Source: Dastarcus helophoroides
Taxonomy: Eukaryota; Arthropoda; Insecta; Coleoptera; Bothrideridae
NCBI GenBank assembly: GCA_028583605.1
Contig: CM053333.1
Coordinates: forward strand, 14,922,638 to 14,986,637
DNA: 64,000 nt
Direction: 5' to 3'
The notes under the pieces are model-generated. The model made no database searches, had not been told where the DNA came from, and saw nothing but the letters and a program-made list of their open reading frames with translations. This document shows positions 59,651 through 64,000 of the stretch, one piece after another (within the stretch, counting starts at the first letter, position 1; the number at the start of each line of letters is the position of its first letter). A program made the translations under genes and the position numbers.

Positions 59651-60446
59651 TAGGCAGTCTTGAAGGCTGCCAATTCAAGTGAAAACTTAAAACGACAAAA
59701 TAACATTGCCTGTGTAGTGTAGTTCGAACCATACAATTAAACAAGTCCAAATACTGAAAATATTTTAAAATAAATGTTGTCAAATTGACCTACCTTTTTA
59801 TATTTATGATTTGGATGCTTATAATCTTGTGGAAACGAATCTAATATTGATAATGAACTTACTAACAAAAAGAAGTGTTCAATTCAAAAATACGAAGACT
59901 ATTTGGATGTTGGGGATCATCACCAAGAACAATACGTTTAATCCTGGAGGTAGTTGTTTCTTATGGACTTAACTTTACATAATATTTGAATTGTCACAGC
60001 TGCTTTTTTAGTCGTAAAAATTGTTTCTCAGATTTACATTCAAGATTCAAATATGTTTAAATACTTCAACCAATTTTTTAAAACTGCTGCCTCCATTATT
60101 TATTATTAGCTAATACTTCGTCTGCGAACTTGAAGAAATAACTGCAATGCAATTAAATGGAAGTTTTAAAAGAGGTTCATATAAAAAATGAAATTTGAAA
60201 TTAATTTTCCATAAAAATTCCAAGCAGTAACGTAATATTACTGAAATCGATAATACAAATACCAACTTTTATGATACTGATTCGGCGAGAGACCGTTGTC
60301 AAAATAAAGATCACAGGGATAAAAAGTAGTCTACCAACTCTTCAGCATAGAAATTTGGAAAAAGATTGTACACTCTTTTTGGATGGACCAAGCTGAACGC
60401 TACGGCCTATACGAGCTATCGGATAACATATTTTGGAACTAAATAT
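59651..60446. other. unassigned sequence
   Basis: No supportable feature between the low-complexity island and the solo LTR. Confidence 0.3.
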
Positions 60447-60809
60447 TGTAACGCAATGTAAATAGTTAGAATAGAATTGTAGAATTTAGTAAATAAAAAA
60501 GTTTCTAGAATGTTCTGATAAGGGGAAAGCGGCCGCGATAACGAAACAAACAGCAGATAAGCGTTCCAGAAATTTCGGCAAACGATAAGCCTTATCTACC
60601 GAAAATTCTAGAAGCCGCGGGCCAAAACTATAAAAAAGGCGGTGAGCTTTCCCTCGAGTCAGTTAGTTAGAAGTCAGTGTCGTTAGCGGGTTAGCAATTA
60701 GTAAATAAGTAGTGAGTTACTGTTCAGTTGAAGTGTGCCGAGTTAATTCAGTAATAAAGTGGGTCTTATTCGATAAGTGTAATAAATTCGAACCGATAAG
60801 CCCGTAACA
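60447..60809 (+). mobile_element. solo LTR of an LTR retrotransposon, copy 2
   Basis: A 363-base LTR from TGTAACGCAATG to CCCGTAACA, flanked by ATAT on both sides (60443-60446 and 60810-60813). A TATA box (CTATAAAAAAGGC) lies at 60628-60640. TCAGTTAGT, fitting an insect initiator, lies about 25-30 bases downstream, and AATAAA is at 60753-60758, the U3-R-U5 order expected of an LTR read on the plus strand. No gag-pol sequence follows, so recombination between LTRs has removed the body. Confidence 0.88.
60625..60665 (+). promoter_or_regulatory. LTR core promoter: TATA box and initiator
   Basis: CTATAAAAAAGGCGG followed about 25 bases later by GAGTCAGTTAG. The spacing matches an insect RNA polymerase II TATA plus Inr (TCAGT) core promoter. 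The solo LTR could in principle still start transcription into the flank. Confidence 0.55.
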
Positions 60810-63800
60810 ATATGTTTAAATAGAGGCTGCTGAGATCTAGACGTTAAAAATATTTTGAAATATGCAGAGTGTTTCAGAAAATCGTTAAATATCAAAGCTG
60901 TGTTTTTTTTTAAATGAAATGCCATGCTTCCTTTTCATTTTTAAATCCCGTACCAAAATTAAAGTCAGTTTTTATAAGGTTTTCCCATATCTAAAACTTA
61001 CTCTTTTTGAGATAATCCACTTTTTTAGAAACACAAGGTTTTTAAAATGAGAAATTTTATCCCCGAAAGTAAATAATTTTGATAATGGCTTCAGCAAATT
61101 TTCATTTGGCATAATAGTTGCCTAGAAAATGGTATTTGGTCAAGTTTAAAATTTTATACACTTTGTTCCAAATTTACCGGAACATTTACTTAAACTGCAG
61201 TCACTCAGTATATTTTCGTTTTAAACATTGATAAGTTTAATTAACCCTTTGCTCGTAGGTAGGTTTTCTAAGCTTATATTCAGTAGTTTAGAAATTATAA
61301 CTAGTTTCAAGAATTGCGCGACATCTTGTTATTTATTCAAAATAAAGCAACTTTTGAACAAGGGTAGCAGACTTCAGTAAACTGTAGTAAGTGTGTCACA
61401 ATAAATTAAGTTTTATTTCCTTTATTCTAAGCAAATTAAGGTTAACTTCCTCATTAAAAGATTAGCTGAATTTGCTAAAATGAAAGAACATTTTATTAAC
61501 GAAAGGGTCAACATGATTTTGATAATAGCTGAACGTTATGAAAGCTGTATTAGCAAGCAACGTCCTTGGAAATTACTTTTTTTATGTCCCTTAAGTGGAC
61601 AAACTTTGTTAGGATTTCTAAAAATATACTTTTGAATTATACCAGAAGACTTTAATGTAAGATAAAAAATGGGGGTTTACAATTTCGTATATTCCGAATG
61701 TTTAAATAGAAAATTACAAAATAAATGTCCTAGAACAGTCGGTCCTCATAAGTGGCCATCCAGATGGCCGGATTTAAAACCAATGAATTTTTATAATAGA
61801 GATATGAAAAAAATATGCATACAATGCTTCCTGCTGAGGACATGAAAAATCGAATTTGAAATATTTTTGAAACAATGGACCGAAACATTTTTAATGAATT
61901 GTAAGGAATCTTTTGCAAAAGCAAAAGTCTCCACATTTGTTACAGTAATATATTAGAACATTGTTTTTATTTGTGTTGATATTTGTTTTATAATTTAATT
62001 AAATAGTGGCAAAAGTAAATATTAACTCCTTTTTTTTTTTACAAGAAAGACACGCTTTCGCATTTAAATATTAGTTAGGATATCTTGTACTTATTATTAA
62101 AATCTAGAATTAACATCTTGCACGGGGCCCTCTAAAAGTTAGTTAAGATACTGTTTGGAGATTTACATCTTTCGTGCACATGAATAATTTTATTTAAATA
62201 ATATTTTTTGGTTTCGAGATTACAATGCAGTGTTTAAAATAGTTCTATGGTAGCTGTGCATTATCTAGCGAAATTTTAAAAATATGATTTAAATTTGGGA
62301 CCTATGCTTTTCATTCATGTCTACTTTACACCAGAGTTTGATTCGTCCTTCTTATTTGCAAATCAGACCGAACTGACAAACTGGCCACTAGTGAATGTTA
62401 AATTACTATTTAATTGAATTAATTACAATTCAATTGTGTGTCATTTGTATAAAAATTCTGCCACTGAAAATTTCTTGTTAGTTCTATGGTTAGATGCAAA
62501 CGATGGAGTTGCGTACAGCAACAGCCTCTTTTTAAAAAATATTTCTTGGGCTTATATTTCATGTTTCAACACATATCGAAAATCTTTTCTCAAGGACTAA
62601 TTTCAGAATTTCAATAAGTAAGAGTCTTAGATGAAGGTGTTTGGTATAAAACACTTCCAGCAGTAGTTACTTTGAAGGTGCCTTTGATTAAAGTGACAAG
62701 TTTGTTTGGAATTATTGGACTTTGCAAAACATTTACCAAAGTTCTGCCTAGTTAATTATCTTTAAGGATATTCAGCCACTAAGAACCCTTGCATTATTAT
62801 TTATTAAACTCTGCAAGAAATCTGCATAAAGATTACGTTGTGGGTAAATTGGGGGAAGATGTAATCTCTTTCAATAGGGATATTTAAGTTAATGAAAAAC
62901 AATTGATTATTTAATGGATGCGTTGCTTGTTTAATTCAAGTATTAATCCATGGTATTCTGTTATAGCCATTCGCCCTTTTTCTTCTTGTCTTGACACTGC
63001 ACCTTCATTAAGGAGTTTTGGGCTACGGTGGGTAACAGAATATGCTCGTGAAAAGTATAATGATGCTTGACCAAATTCAACATGAAGTTATTATGCGGAA
63101 CAGCTACAAAACTGAAACAAGCAACCCCTGCATTTAGATTAATAGGAGGCAATTCTATAACCCACTCCATTAAACCGGCCTGGCTTTATAGAAACTCTCA
63201 TCAGTCGACGAAGTTATGCAGCGCAGCGGTAAGACCTTCAGTTTCCACAGCTAATACACCAATGATAACATTGATTACAACTGATACCGATAATATAGAA
63301 GAAGGTAAAATGTGAGGATTACCTCATATCTTCGTCATAAGCCTCACCGAGATAACCACAGTATTCCGGCTCTGCCCCAGTTATTTAAAAGATTCCTAAT
63401 TAATTAATGAACATAAATTAGAGACGAGGCGTGATATTGTGCTTAAAATGATGAGAAAATCCTTGCCATGGTAGCATAGGCATGAACATGTGCTAAAAAC
63501 GAAATTTCGTTCGTTTCACAACTAACCAACCTCAGCAGAGTCATTAATGTTGAAAATTGTATTACCATCCGTACTTCGTTTCGAGTAAAAACTTTTAATG
63601 CATTATTCGGACAATTTATTTATGCATCAAGCTAAAAATACACTCTGTAAATTGCATTATAAATTTTCTATGGCAAAGTCGTTTCAATAGAAATGAATGA
63701 AAACATATGATTTTTATTTTTCCATGCATAAAGCTTAGACGTGACAGTTAATTTATCATCTAAATGACACTTTTCGCCTGTCAAATGTATTTCTAAGGCG

Positions 63801-64000
63801 TATAATCTTTCGATTTGTCGGATCCTTTTGTGTAAAATGCGTTCAATATCCTTCAAACAATAAACGTTATTAATACCAAGGAAATAACGCAGACGAGGAA
63901 ATTTCCTTTGCACTATAGGTGCGAATTTGTCATAAAGTAAAAACTAACTTCGACTGAATTATGTAAAATAATCTCGTCCTAAAACTTTTCCGGGAAACCT
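60810..64000. other. unassigned intron-like sequence
   Basis: About 3.2 kb. The stretch near 62950-63330 is less AT-rich and open on both strands (69 and 82 residues), and the plus strand carries a GTAAG donor-like site at 63229. No family is recognisable and no matching acceptor is convincing. Possible conserved non-coding sequence or an unrecognised exon. Confidence 0.3.

Noticed and set aside
1..64000. CRISPR arrays, operons, rRNA or prophage
   Set aside because: No regular spacer-repeat structure, no prokaryotic gene packing and no ribosomal RNA-like sequence was seen; the window is eukaryotic.

Overview
This window is eukaryotic, very AT-rich and almost gene-free. The only host coding sequence I can support is one exon on the minus strand at 22334-22542. 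It encodes the start of an immunoglobulin domain of the Dpr (defective proboscis extension response) family of insect neuronal cell-surface proteins. That exon, the mariner, LINE and LTR remnants and the lack of any prokaryotic-style gene packing point to an insect genome. A hymenopteran or another repeat-rich insect is possible, but I cannot name the species. Most of the window may be intron of this dpr-type gene, because no partner exon was found on either side.

Layout. 1-6000: a 5' mariner fragment, a CpG-rich terminal-inverted-repeat element, and copies of Penelope-like repeats, one of which carries a complete hammerhead ribozyme core. 6000-10000: a 5'-truncated LINE of the Jockey/CR1 type (family A), a second short piece of it, and more Penelope-type and inverted repeats. 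10000-18400: an unclassified repeat hit by a MITE and a solo LTR, then two long degenerate tandem arrays. 18400-25000: quiet intron-like sequence with the dpr exon. 25000-36000: more family A fragments and an RNase-H LINE (family B) that was itself interrupted by a 1.36 kb foldback transposon. 36000-38200: a large inverted-repeat element with a 1.2 kb core. 38200-43000: tandem repeats and microsatellites. 43200-46000: a family A LINE nested inside a second RNase-H LINE. 46000-64000: a second hammerhead-bearing repeat (core mutated), an internally deleted mariner, a second copy of the unclassified repeat and a second solo LTR.

No transposon here encodes an intact protein. All coding remnants carry stops, frameshifts, deletions or truncation. 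The recoverable story is a stratigraphy of insertions: LINE in LINE, foldback in LINE, LTR and MITE in an older repeat. Added to this are self-cleaving-ribozyme motifs in Penelope-type repeats. Between the elements lie many islands of a peculiar low-complexity texture built from short A-runs and T-runs (AAATTT, TTTCGAAA, TTTTGA), whose origin is unclear.
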